Positions 7,227 through 15,734 of a DNA stretch of 64,000 nucleotides are shown here, one piece after another. The notes under the pieces were generated by a model that saw only the letters and a list, made by a program, of their open reading frames with translations, was not told where the DNA came from and ran no database searches. Position numbers and translations under genes: made by a program. The stretch's first letter is position 1. Every line of letters begins with the position of its first letter. The DNA comes from Psychrobacter ciconiae (GTDB taxonomy: Bacteria; Pseudomonadota; Gammaproteobacteria; Pseudomonadales; Moraxellaceae): assembly GCF_904846055.1 (NCBI RefSeq), contig NZ_CAJGYV010000001.1, positions 62,001 to 126,000 of the forward strand, written 5' to 3'.

Positions 7227-10200
7227 ATGTTTACTATTATCCAATCGCATCGCACTGAGTATTTGGTTGAGCAGTTATTGATAGCTTACCAAAGCAAAAA
7301 CGTGCCCATATTCGAAGAGTTTGTGGTGATCGTGCCCTCGATGGTGCTTGGCGATTGGTTGGACAAGTCAATTGCCAGTAAGGCGGGAATCAGCACCTTG
7401 GTAACGACCAAGTTTTGGGGTCAGTATCAGTGGACGCTGATGCAAAAGGTGCTTGCAAAGTACAATCAATTGCTTGAACAGTCAGGCCTTGAGCATGAAG
7501 TGATTAGCGTTCCTGAGGTGGCAGTGCTGACGGGCGCGGTCATGCAGTGGCGACTGTTTGGTTATTTTACCTATTACCGTTTTGATATTTTAGGCGACCC
7601 CAGTCACCCGCTGCATCCCATTGTCGCGCCGCTGCTAGATGCCAATTCAGACGACAGTCAAAAAGAAGCTCGGCTTTGGTCGCTTGCCACGGACTTTGCG
7701 CGGGTGTTTGGGCGCTATTTGACCCACCGCGAGGACTGGCTGGATGACTGGTCGGTGGGGCAAAAGCTTGACGTTTCAGCGCTTATTGCCGAAAAAGATG
7801 AGCTAAGCTTGCGTTTTGATAAAGATGCTCAACCAACGCCGGAATGGCTCGTGGCGCATTATACTGATCTTGAGGTGGCTCAGCGCTATTTATGGCAGCT
7901 GCTTTTTGCGCCGGTTTATCAGCACCGAGCGGCGATTGAGTTGCGATTTTGGCAGCTGATTGAAGAGGACTTGGCAAAAGGTGCTTTAAATATCCGCGCG
8001 CTGCTACCACGGCAGTTGCACATTTTTACCATTCAGCAGTTGCCGCAAAATGAGCTTGATTTTTTATATCGCCTATCCAGTCATATCGATATCACCTTGC
8101 TGCATTACAATCCATCAAGGCTGTTTTGGGCGGATATCGTGGATAAACAGTGGCTTCAGCGCCAAAAAATCATCAATCCTGAAAGCGTGTTTTTAAGTGA
8201 TTATGGTCATACGCTGTTGTCACGGCTTGGCAAGCAGTCGCGCGAGACCTTTGCCATGCTTGCCAATTTATCCGGCAATGAATATTACGATGATTTTAAA
8301 TTAAATTGGCAAAACCGCTTTGACGTTGATGATATTGATGGTGAGGTCAATGTTAATCAGCCGCTAAGTTTACTGGCGCAATTGCAGCAAGATGTTTTGA
8401 TGCTTGATGAGCGCGCCACTCAGCAAGCAACCGTATCAAAGCTCAGCTCAGCGATAGGCGCTCAGTTGGCGCTTGACTTGGCAGATGACAAGCCGTTAGA
8501 AAATAGCCTAAGTAATGATGACGCCGACCAAGACAAAAACTTGCTCAGCGATGAGGTGTTAAGTCAAAAATTTCACGCCCCAACTCGGCAATGGGCATTG
8601 TCAGAATTTGACAATAGCCTAAGCATTCATTCTTGTCATAGTCTACAGCGTCAGCTTGAGGTGCTCCGAAGTATGATAGGGCGCTGGCTGAACGAAAAAA
8701 ATCCTGATGGCAGCGCGCGCCATTTGTCTGACATTGTGGTTTTGCTTCCGGATGTTGAGCGCCATTATGACTTGATTAGCTCGGTCTTTGTTAGCGGTCA
8801 AGGTCAAGATGGCTTAACCTTGCCTGCAAAAATCACCGGCGTGGTGGACAAAACCATCCGTCAGCTTTGGGAGGCGATCAGCGGCTTTTATCGATTGCTT
8901 GGCAGCGAGAGCGCGCGTTTTGAGGCGGCAAGCGTTCTTGATTGGTTAATGCTGCCACCGCTTTATGACAGCTTAGGACTCACCCATGAGCAAATGAGCC
9001 GTGGCTGTGATTTGCTTTTGCAGGCAGGATTTATTCGCGGTTTTGACGAGGCGCATTTACAGCAGTTTTTAGATAACAAGGACTACGACTATCGCTTCAG
9101 CTTTGCGTTTGCGCTTGACCAAATTGCGCTTGGGCTTGTGATGCCAGAGGCGGGGATGAGCGATTGCTTATATCCTGAAGGCTGGCGCGAGGATGTGCTT
9201 GCCGAAAAAACCCTGCCAATATCGTCTATCAGCCTTGATGACGCGCCGATTATTGAAGCGCTTTGCCGGATTCATGCGGGGCTGAATCAATGCCGAAACC
9301 AGTACCAAAAAAGGCAAAAGGCGGAAGATTGGTTGACGGATATTGAAGAGGATATCATCCATCCGTATTTTGGTAAGTTTGACCAAACCCCTGCCATGCG
9401 GACGGTGTTTAAGGCGATGAACGGTTTTAAGGGCAGTTTGCGGGCAAATACTCAGTACAAGCGCTATAAAAGCCACGCAGTGCAATTAGCGCCGCAAGTT
9501 GAGGCGCAGTTGTCCAAAGTCAGCACCTTGCCCTTAAAGCTGAGTTTTATTTTAGACAGCATTGAAGATGAGCTTGAAAGTCAGCAGGTGAGTGCTGAGC
9601 CGACCGGCGTTATCACCTTTGGGCGCTTTGGGGCGCTGCGCAACGTGCCGTTTGGGCTTGTGGTCATGCTCAATATGGATTTGGCAGAGTTTCCAAACCG
9701 TGACCGCGACAACCGCTATGATTTGATGAAGGCGGGGCGCTTACGGCGCGGCGACAGGCTCAGCGAAGACGACGACAATGGCGCGTTTTTGGATGCGCTG
9801 TTGTGCGCTCGCAGTGCGTGTTGGATCTTTTATAATGGTCAGCGCGTGACCGATGCGTTTGAGCACCTGCCGGCAAACCCTGTCAGCGAATTGCTCCAGT
9901 TCTTGCAAGGCGAGGTTGATTGGCAATGGTCGCAGCTGTCAGGCGATACCGTCATTGATGATGACGTTCAGCGGCAATTGGGCAAATTGATTGAAAAATG
10001 GTTCGTCACTCAGCATCCGGCGCTGCCGTTTGCCGATGAGGTGTTTTTAGCACCAAATATCAATCCAAATAGTGATGGGCTTAGCACCGCCGCAATTTTA
10101 GACCGCGCCATGCAAAATGAAAAACTGGCACAAAAACAAAGCACCGCTCCTGCAAAAGTTTGGCAAAACGTCTTTGAGCGGCTTCAGGTTAAAGCAGTTG

Positions 10201-11333
10201 GCGATAAAGCACCAATTGTCACGCTACCAACCGCAAGCGAGTATCAAATCATTGCTCAGCAAATCTTAGGTGAAAATGAGACTGCTATCAATGAGCCAAT
10301 CATTAATGTATCCCATGTCGATTTGCAGCATTTGGATTGGCAAGCTCGCCATCCGGCAAAGCATTTTTTACGTCAGCAAAATGTTCATATCGTCTTGCCA
10401 AGCGATGACATTGCCAACCAAGAGCCGTTAGCACTTGACAGTTTAGGCGCTTTTGCAATTGGCGAGCGGTTAATCAGCCGCCTTTATCCCACCGAAATTG
10501 ACACTACTCAAAATGATACCGCTCAAAACGATACGCAAGATTTGCTATATCATTCGGTGATGCCGGCAGGGGTGGCGCGGCAATCGACGCTAACCTTGCA
10601 GCAGCTTGCCTTAGAAAAACGCTGCCAAGAGTTTTTGCAGTCGCTTCATAAGCTTGGCATTCAAGCCTGCCATCCTATGGGCATGGCTGATGGCAGTCTT
10701 GCACTGATCACCCCAACCGCCGAAACGATTGCCAGTGTTCCGGCAGTTGGGCTTAATGATTTAAATGCCTTGAGCATCAAAGGCATCGCGCCGATAAGCT
10801 TGGAATCCGCGCCAAAGCTTTGGCTAAATATGCTGCCAAACAGCGCTCGAGCGCCGCATTTATTAAAGTTTTGGCTGATGCATCTGTTTTGGCAAGTTTC
10901 TCGAAAAACCACGCCTGAGCAAGCGGCGCTAAATGACGGTCAAAGCATTTGGAACTTTAAGCCCTCAGCTAACGGCACGATTTTTTCGCTTGCGCCTATC
11001 GCTTATGATGATGCGATTATGGAGCTGCTAAAATGGGTGCGTTTTAGCGAGCTTTCCGGTCAAATCCCCATGGCGATTTTGCCAGAATTTGCGCTTCAGT
11101 ATCTAAAACAGCTTGAGAAAAATCCGGAGTATCAGCTGCAGCGCAAAGACTTCTCAAGCTGGTTTGCGCCCAATTTTAATAGCGAGGTGGTTTATGACAG
11201 CTGCTCGCGCCATGAGCTTTGGCAGTATATTTTGCAGTCGCAAGATGCCTTTTTAGCGCTAAAAAATGCGCTGCCGCCATTGTCACCGGTGCTGTTTGAG
11301 GCGATGAGTGCAAGCCTTACCGAGCATGATTAG
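7227..11333 (+). CDS. recC: RecBCD enzyme subunit RecC (exodeoxyribonuclease V gamma)
   Basis: This 1368-residue protein is the non-catalytic gamma subunit of the RecBCD helicase-nuclease. It splits the DNA strands and reads Chi during double-strand-break repair. Recognisable stretches are the N-terminal VVIVPSMVLGDWLDKSIA, the block near residues 466-480 (LSIHSCHSLQRQLEVL) typical of RecC, and VLLPDVERHYDLI. FGRFGALRNVPFGLVVMLNM and FPNRDRDNRYDL follow. It is somewhat longer than E. coli RecC (about 1120 residues), with extra linker sequence at about 410-465 that contains two copies of an Asn-Ser-Leu-Ser motif. It is followed by recB (43-bp gap) and recD, an apparent operon. The start at 7227 is the Met immediately before FTIIQSHRTE. 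Confidence 0.95.
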   Translation: MFTIIQSHRTEYLVEQLLIAYQSKNVPIFEEFVVIVPSMVLGDWLDKSIASKAGISTLVTTKFWGQYQWTLMQKVLAKYNQLLEQSGLEHEVISVPEVAVLTGAVMQWRLFGYFTYYRFDILGDPSHPLHPIVAPLLDANSDDSQKEARLWSLATDFARVFGRYLTHREDWLDDWSVGQKLDVSALIAEKDELSLRFDKDAQPTPEWLVAHYTDLEVAQRYLWQLLFAPVYQHRAAIELRFWQLIEEDLAKGALNIRALLPRQLHIFTIQQLPQNELDFLYRLSSHIDITLLHYNPSRLFWADIVDKQWLQRQKIINPESVFLSDYGHTLLSRLGKQSRETFAMLANLSGNEYYDDFKLNWQNRFDVDDIDGEVNVNQPLSLLAQLQQDVLMLDERATQQATVSKLSSAIGAQLALDLADDKPLENSLSNDDADQDKNLLSDEVLSQKFHAPTRQWALSEFDNSLSIHSCHSLQRQLEVLRSMIGRWLNEKNPDGSARHLSDIVVLLPDVERHYDLISSVFVSGQGQDGLTLPAKITGVVDKTIRQLWEAISGFYRLLGSESARFEAASVLDWLMLPPLYDSLGLTHEQMSRGCDLLLQAGFIRGFDEAHLQQFLDNKDYDYRFSFAFALDQIALGLVMPEAGMSDCLYPEGWREDVLAEKTLPISSISLDDAPIIEALCRIHAGLNQCRNQYQKRQKAEDWLTDIEEDIIHPYFGKFDQTPAMRTVFKAMNGFKGSLRANTQYKRYKSHAVQLAPQVEAQLSKVSTLPLKLSFILDSIEDELESQQVSAEPTGVITFGRFGALRNVPFGLVVMLNMDLAEFPNRDRDNRYDLMKAGRLRRGDRLSEDDDNGAFLDALLCARSACWIFYNGQRVTDAFEHLPANPVSELLQFLQGEVDWQWSQLSGDTVIDDDVQRQLGKLIEKWFVTQHPALPFADEVFLAPNINPNSDGLSTAAILDRAMQNEKLAQKQSTAPAKVWQNVFERLQVKAVGDKAPIVTLPTASEYQIIAQQILGENETAINEPIINVSHVDLQHLDWQARHPAKHFLRQQNVHIVLPSDDIANQEPLALDSLGAFAIGERLISRLYPTEIDTTQNDTAQNDTQDLLYHSVMPAGVARQSTLTLQQLALEKRCQEFLQSLHKLGIQACHPMGMADGSLALITPTAETIASVPAVGLNDLNALSIKGIAPISLESAPKLWLNMLPNSARAPHLLKFWLMHLFWQVSRKTTPEQAALNDGQSIWNFKPSANGTIFSLAPIAYDDAIMELLKWVRFSELSGQIPMAILPEFALQYLKQLEKNPEYQLQRKDFSSWFAPNFNSEVVYDSCSRHELWQYILQSQDAFLALKNALPPLSPVLFEAMSASLTEHD
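8502..8516 (+). repeat. recCBD short repeat, copy 1 (AATAGCCTAAGTAAT)
   Basis: First of five copies of a motif found only within recC, recB and recD. It is read in frame as Asn-Ser-Leu-Ser-Asn in a polar linker of RecC. Confidence 0.6.
8613..8623 (+). repeat. recCBD short repeat, copy 2 (AATAGCCTAAG)
   Basis: Shorter copy about 100 bp after copy 1 in recC, again read as Asn-Ser-Leu-Ser and placed just before the conserved IHSCHS block. Confidence 0.5.
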
Positions 11334-11375
11334 CCGCCAATTATTTTTTATTTACTCAACCGCAAGCGATTTTTT

Positions 11376-14300
11376 ATGTTTCACTCTGCAATCACTGATG
11401 ACTTAAAGGGCGCTATCGACACGCCGCCGCTGACCGCTGCCAATGATGCAGAGGATAAGCTGCCGCCTGCTGTTCTTGTGCCATTGCAAGGTCACTATCT
11501 TATTGAAGCGTCCGCTGGAACGGGCAAAACATGGACGCTGACCGGCATTGTACTGCGCTTGCTCATTGAAGCCCGCCGAGCGCCTGAGCATATCATCGCC
11601 ACCACCTTTACGCGGGCGGCGGCAGCAGAGATGCGTGAGCGGATTAACGCGCGCTTAAAAGATTTTTATCAGCTGCTGCTTTGGCTGAATAAACTACAGG
11701 ACAGTGACTCGGCGCACAACCTCCTTTTTTTGCACATCGCTCATCCGCTTGACGCATCAAAAGCGCAAATTCAGAACTTTAAAAATAAGCGCCAATCTTG
11801 GCTTGAAAGCGAAGCCAAACGCTCAGGGTTTGATGCGCTATTTGGCGATCCGATTAATAACCATTTGATCATCTTTTTGCTTGATAACGTGACCACGTAT
11901 CCGTTGATGGACGCCATTCGCCGCTGCCGCTTGGTGCTGACGACACTTGATAAGCTGTTCGTGGGGACGCTTGATAGCCTTGCACAAAAGTGGCTGTCAG
12001 AGTTTAGCGCAGAGACTGGCTATCAGTCCGGCATCAAAATCAGCGAAAACGAGCAAATCGAGATTGATAACATCATTCACGATTATGTTCGCGGTTATCA
12101 GTCACACCTTTATGGCAATTTTCCTGAAATTTATAAACTGTTTGAGCATTCAGGAAAAATGATTTCCCCAAGCGATTATAAAGATACGGCAGCAAGAGCG
12201 CTGCAATTTTTCTCAACGCCGATTGAGCCAATTCAAATTGATAACACGCTTGATTTAAATACCTTTGCAGATTTGGTGACTAAGTTTTCAAGCCTTGAGC
12301 TGACTGAAATAGAGCCTTATTTTGACCAAGACTATCGCAAAGCAAAAGGTTTTAGTGCAAGGGGAAAGTTTTATACCAACTTTGAGGCGGTGAAACAAAT
12401 TCAAGCCGCCGCAAAGCAATTTGGAATGACCTTCTTTTATCATTTAGACGATACAGCAACTGCGGTTTATCAAAAAATCCCTGAGGTTTTTGCAGGAAAG
12501 CTGTTTAATAAACCTAATCAAGCCGAGCGTGAAGCTTTTTGCCAAATTGAATTTATTCAAGTGCTCAATCAGCTTGCTGAAATGAGCGCTGACATTGAAA
12601 CGTATCTTGAGCAGCTTAAAGCTAAGCTGAACTTTGATATTGCCCAAAGCGTCCGCCGACGGCTTCCTGCGATTTTGGAGACGCGGCGTGAGACCACATT
12701 TGCGCTGCAAATGGTACGCCTGAATCAAGCGCTGACAGGGACTCACGGCAACCAGCTGGCGCGCTATATCCGCCATCATTATCCGGTTGCCCTAATTGAT
12801 GAATCGCAGGACATCAACGGCGAGCAGGCGCAAATGCTTGAGCGTATTTATCTGCAAAAAGAAAAGGACGATAAAGGTAATATAAAACCCAATAAAAAAG
12901 GCTTTTTGTTATTAGTTGGCGACCCAAAACAAGCAATTTACGGTTTTCGTGGCGGCGATGTGGCAAACTACAACGCCATGAAACGCCATTTTAGCGATAC
13001 CCAGCGCATGAGCTTGGACATTAACCGGCGCTCAAATGAGCGCTTAATCACGGCACTGAATCATTGGTTCGGTCGACCGTCACCTGATTTGAAGATCGGC
13101 GATAGCGCTTGTTTTGACGCGCTGGCAGGGCTTGGTCAAGAGATTTTTTATCATCATATCAGTGCGGCAAATAAAGACATTAAATTGTCTTGGCAACAAG
13201 TACCAAGCAGTATTAACTTTAATCAGCAAAACGTATCCACCCAAACGTTATTGTCGAGTCATCCAGTCAGCATTATTCACCTGCCCAGTCAGCCTGAACC
13301 ACAAAACGGCGCGACATTTTCAGAGTTTGAGTTGACCGCCATTCATATTGCCCAGCTGCTTAAAAGTGGTCAAACTATTGAAAATCGCTTGATTTCGCCA
13401 AGTGATATTGGTGTTCTTGGTCGCACCAAAGATGACTTGCGGCAAGTTGAGCGAATGCTTAACAAAATTGGCATTCCCACCTTTGAAACGAGCGAGGTCA
13501 ACGTTTTTGATACCGTGATTGCGGCAGATTTGTTAGCGCTTTTAGAGGCGATGCTCAGACCGCAAAAGCGTGACGTGGTCAACCGCGTGTTGACCAGTCA
13601 TTTTTATCAGCTCAGCTTGCTTGATGTGCAAACGATGATGCAAAGCTTAGAGCAAAGCGAGGCAGTAGCTCAAGATAAGCGAGCGCTTGAGCTTAAAAAG
13701 CGCTATCAGCAGTTTCAAGAGTATTTAAAAACCGCCGCCGCGCACTGGCAAAACGGTGGTATTTTGTCAGCGCTGCATTTTGCGCTTGGTCAACAACCGT
13801 TTGCGGATAAAAATAAAGACGAGCGACAAGCGGCTGAAAGTCTTGAGCAAAGCATTTGGGAGAATTTAGCAACGCTTCCTGATGGCGCGCGATATTTGAT
13901 TGATTTGCGGCATTTATTGGATATTTTGGCGCAATTTGGGATGCATATTGGCGAGTTTGAGCTGATCACGTGGTTTAAAAAGCATATCGGTATTAAAAAT
14001 ATCCCAGATTGGGCGCAGCAGCAGCCGATGCCGACGGACTCAGGCGTTCAGCTGATGACCATTCACAAGTCCAAAGGTCTTGAATTTCCTATTGTCTACG
14101 TCATTGGCATGGGCGCGGCAAGCAAAAAAGCCGGCAATAAAACGACGCTTTATTTGTTTGATGATGAAACTATCACTGACGAGCGCTCAAGCAAGCGGCG
14201 ACTGTCAGCAAGCGCGGGCAAGTTTTCCAAGTCAGCAAAAGGCGATAAAGACGACTTGAGCGAGTATTATGCCCAATTTGAAACCCAAGAAAACTATGAA

Positions 14301-15707
14301 GAGCGCAGGCGGCTGGCTTACGTTGCCTTTACGCGGGCAAGTGAGCAGCTTTATATCGTCCTCCAAGACGCCAGCACCCGCCGTGATATCGAACGAAAGC
14401 CGCTAAACGCTTGGCTTGATTGTGACGACAAAGAGTTTAGCTTACCTTCACGTCTAGCACCGGTGGTGGGCTGGGTCAATTATGACGTGATTGCGGAGTA
14501 CGCCCAAGCGGTGATGATGCGCCAAAAAAGTGACGCTAAGCGGCAAAAAGCGCCAAAAAAAGAGCCCGAGCCTGATTATTTTCGTATTGATTATAACGAC
14601 GCTTATCACCAAATCAAAGCGCAGGCTTTTAAAGGTTGGGCAAAGACCAGTTTTACCGCGCTATCCAGACAGCTGAGCGCCCAAAGTCAAGCACTTGCGG
14701 TAGTTGATGATGCTATTGAAGATGAGCTTGATTTAACAAATAGCCTAAGTGAAATTCACCTAAACGCTAATGTATCACCTGAAGATCAGCAAATCATGAG
14801 CGACGATATCCGTTTTCGCTTTGTAAAAGGCGCAAATGCAGGAACGTTTTTGCATAAGATTTTTGAAAAAATTGACTTTCAGCAACCACAAAACTGGTCA
14901 AAAATCATTGACCAAAATGTCCGGCATCACCAGTTACCGGTTATTTATACCAGCGGCGACAATCAATGGCAGTTGTTAAAGTTAGAAAAGCAGCAGCAAT
15001 TGGCAAAAAAACAAGCTGAGCAACCACAAAACACGATACCCGTGGTTGAAGAGATTATTGAGCCTTCAGAAGACGAGCTTGAAGCGTTAGCGTTAAATCA
15101 TAACGCGATGATCCGTTGGATAGATGACGTGCTAAAAGCGCCGCTGCTGGCGTCCGGTCAGCCACTTTGTCAGATTGATGCCCATCAGCGCATGGCGGAG
15201 ATGAGCTTTAATATGGGCTTGTCAGAAGACTTTACCCCAGAAAAAATCAGCGCGATATTTGAAAAGCATTTGCCTGACGAGCCGGACAAGCATATTCAGC
15301 TGACCGCGCAAAGTGCTGAGCATATTTATCGTTATTTGCGCGGTGAGATTGACTTGGTTTATGAGTTTGCCGGCAAGTATTTTGTGGTGGATTATAAAAG
15401 TAACTATTTGGGCGACAGTTTGAGTCATTACGATGACACGCATCTGAAGCTTGCGATGAACAAAGCGGGCTACTGGCTACAAGCTGCCATTTATCAAGTC
15501 GCGCTGCACCGCTTTTTAAAACTGCGCTTAAAAGACTACGTGGGTAATGAAACAAAATATCTTGGCGCTGTAGAGTACGTATTTTTGCGCGGCATCGCTC
15601 CAAGTGGGGTAGAGGCGGCTGCCAATTATGGTCGGATTCAATGGCAAATCCCGTTTGAGCTGATTCAAGAGCTTGATGAAGAAGCTTTTGGAACGCCTAC
15701 GAATTAG
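11376..15707 (+). CDS. recB: RecBCD enzyme subunit RecB (exodeoxyribonuclease V beta)
   Basis: This 1443-residue protein combines a UvrD-like 3'-5' helicase with a C-terminal nuclease. Walker A is ASAGTGKTWT at residues 45-54. Helicase motif II is VALIDESQDI near 471-480, motif III GDPKQAIYGFRGGD, motif V IHKSKGLEFPIVYV and motif VI YVAFTRASEQLYIV. The nuclease core is GEIDLVYEF with the catalytic VVDYKSNYLG at about 1337-1346, so both activities look intact. It is longer than the E. coli enzyme (about 1180 residues). A repeat copy encoding Asn-Ser-Leu-Ser sits in the linker before the nuclease domain. It works with RecC and RecD in recombination repair and degradation of foreign DNA. Confidence 0.96.
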   Translation: MFHSAITDDLKGAIDTPPLTAANDAEDKLPPAVLVPLQGHYLIEASAGTGKTWTLTGIVLRLLIEARRAPEHIIATTFTRAAAAEMRERINARLKDFYQLLLWLNKLQDSDSAHNLLFLHIAHPLDASKAQIQNFKNKRQSWLESEAKRSGFDALFGDPINNHLIIFLLDNVTTYPLMDAIRRCRLVLTTLDKLFVGTLDSLAQKWLSEFSAETGYQSGIKISENEQIEIDNIIHDYVRGYQSHLYGNFPEIYKLFEHSGKMISPSDYKDTAARALQFFSTPIEPIQIDNTLDLNTFADLVTKFSSLELTEIEPYFDQDYRKAKGFSARGKFYTNFEAVKQIQAAAKQFGMTFFYHLDDTATAVYQKIPEVFAGKLFNKPNQAEREAFCQIEFIQVLNQLAEMSADIETYLEQLKAKLNFDIAQSVRRRLPAILETRRETTFALQMVRLNQALTGTHGNQLARYIRHHYPVALIDESQDINGEQAQMLERIYLQKEKDDKGNIKPNKKGFLLLVGDPKQAIYGFRGGDVANYNAMKRHFSDTQRMSLDINRRSNERLITALNHWFGRPSPDLKIGDSACFDALAGLGQEIFYHHISAANKDIKLSWQQVPSSINFNQQNVSTQTLLSSHPVSIIHLPSQPEPQNGATFSEFELTAIHIAQLLKSGQTIENRLISPSDIGVLGRTKDDLRQVERMLNKIGIPTFETSEVNVFDTVIAADLLALLEAMLRPQKRDVVNRVLTSHFYQLSLLDVQTMMQSLEQSEAVAQDKRALELKKRYQQFQEYLKTAAAHWQNGGILSALHFALGQQPFADKNKDERQAAESLEQSIWENLATLPDGARYLIDLRHLLDILAQFGMHIGEFELITWFKKHIGIKNIPDWAQQQPMPTDSGVQLMTIHKSKGLEFPIVYVIGMGAASKKAGNKTTLYLFDDETITDERSSKRRLSASAGKFSKSAKGDKDDLSEYYAQFETQENYEERRRLAYVAFTRASEQLYIVLQDASTRRDIERKPLNAWLDCDDKEFSLPSRLAPVVGWVNYDVIAEYAQAVMMRQKSDAKRQKAPKKEPEPDYFRIDYNDAYHQIKAQAFKGWAKTSFTALSRQLSAQSQALAVVDDAIEDELDLTNSLSEIHLNANVSPEDQQIMSDDIRFRFVKGANAGTFLHKIFEKIDFQQPQNWSKIIDQNVRHHQLPVIYTSGDNQWQLLKLEKQQQLAKKQAEQPQNTIPVVEEIIEPSEDELEALALNHNAMIRWIDDVLKAPLLASGQPLCQIDAHQRMAEMSFNMGLSEDFTPEKISAIFEKHLPDEPDKHIQLTAQSAEHIYRYLRGEIDLVYEFAGKYFVVDYKSNYLGDSLSHYDDTHLKLAMNKAGYWLQAAIYQVALHRFLKLRLKDYVGNETKYLGAVEYVFLRGIAPSGVEAAANYGRIQWQIPFELIQELDEEAFGTPTN
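14739..14750 (+). repeat. recCBD short repeat, copy 3 (AATAGCCTAAGT)
   Basis: In recB, read as Asn-Ser-Leu-Ser in the linker between the helicase and nuclease domains. Confidence 0.5.
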
Positions 15708-15734
15708 ATATTAAAATATTGAGACATTAAAAAT

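Noticed and set aside
9168..9485. Minus-strand frames inside recC, recB and recD
   Set aside because: They are shadows of long, well-supported genes, with no start signals and no recognisable motifs.
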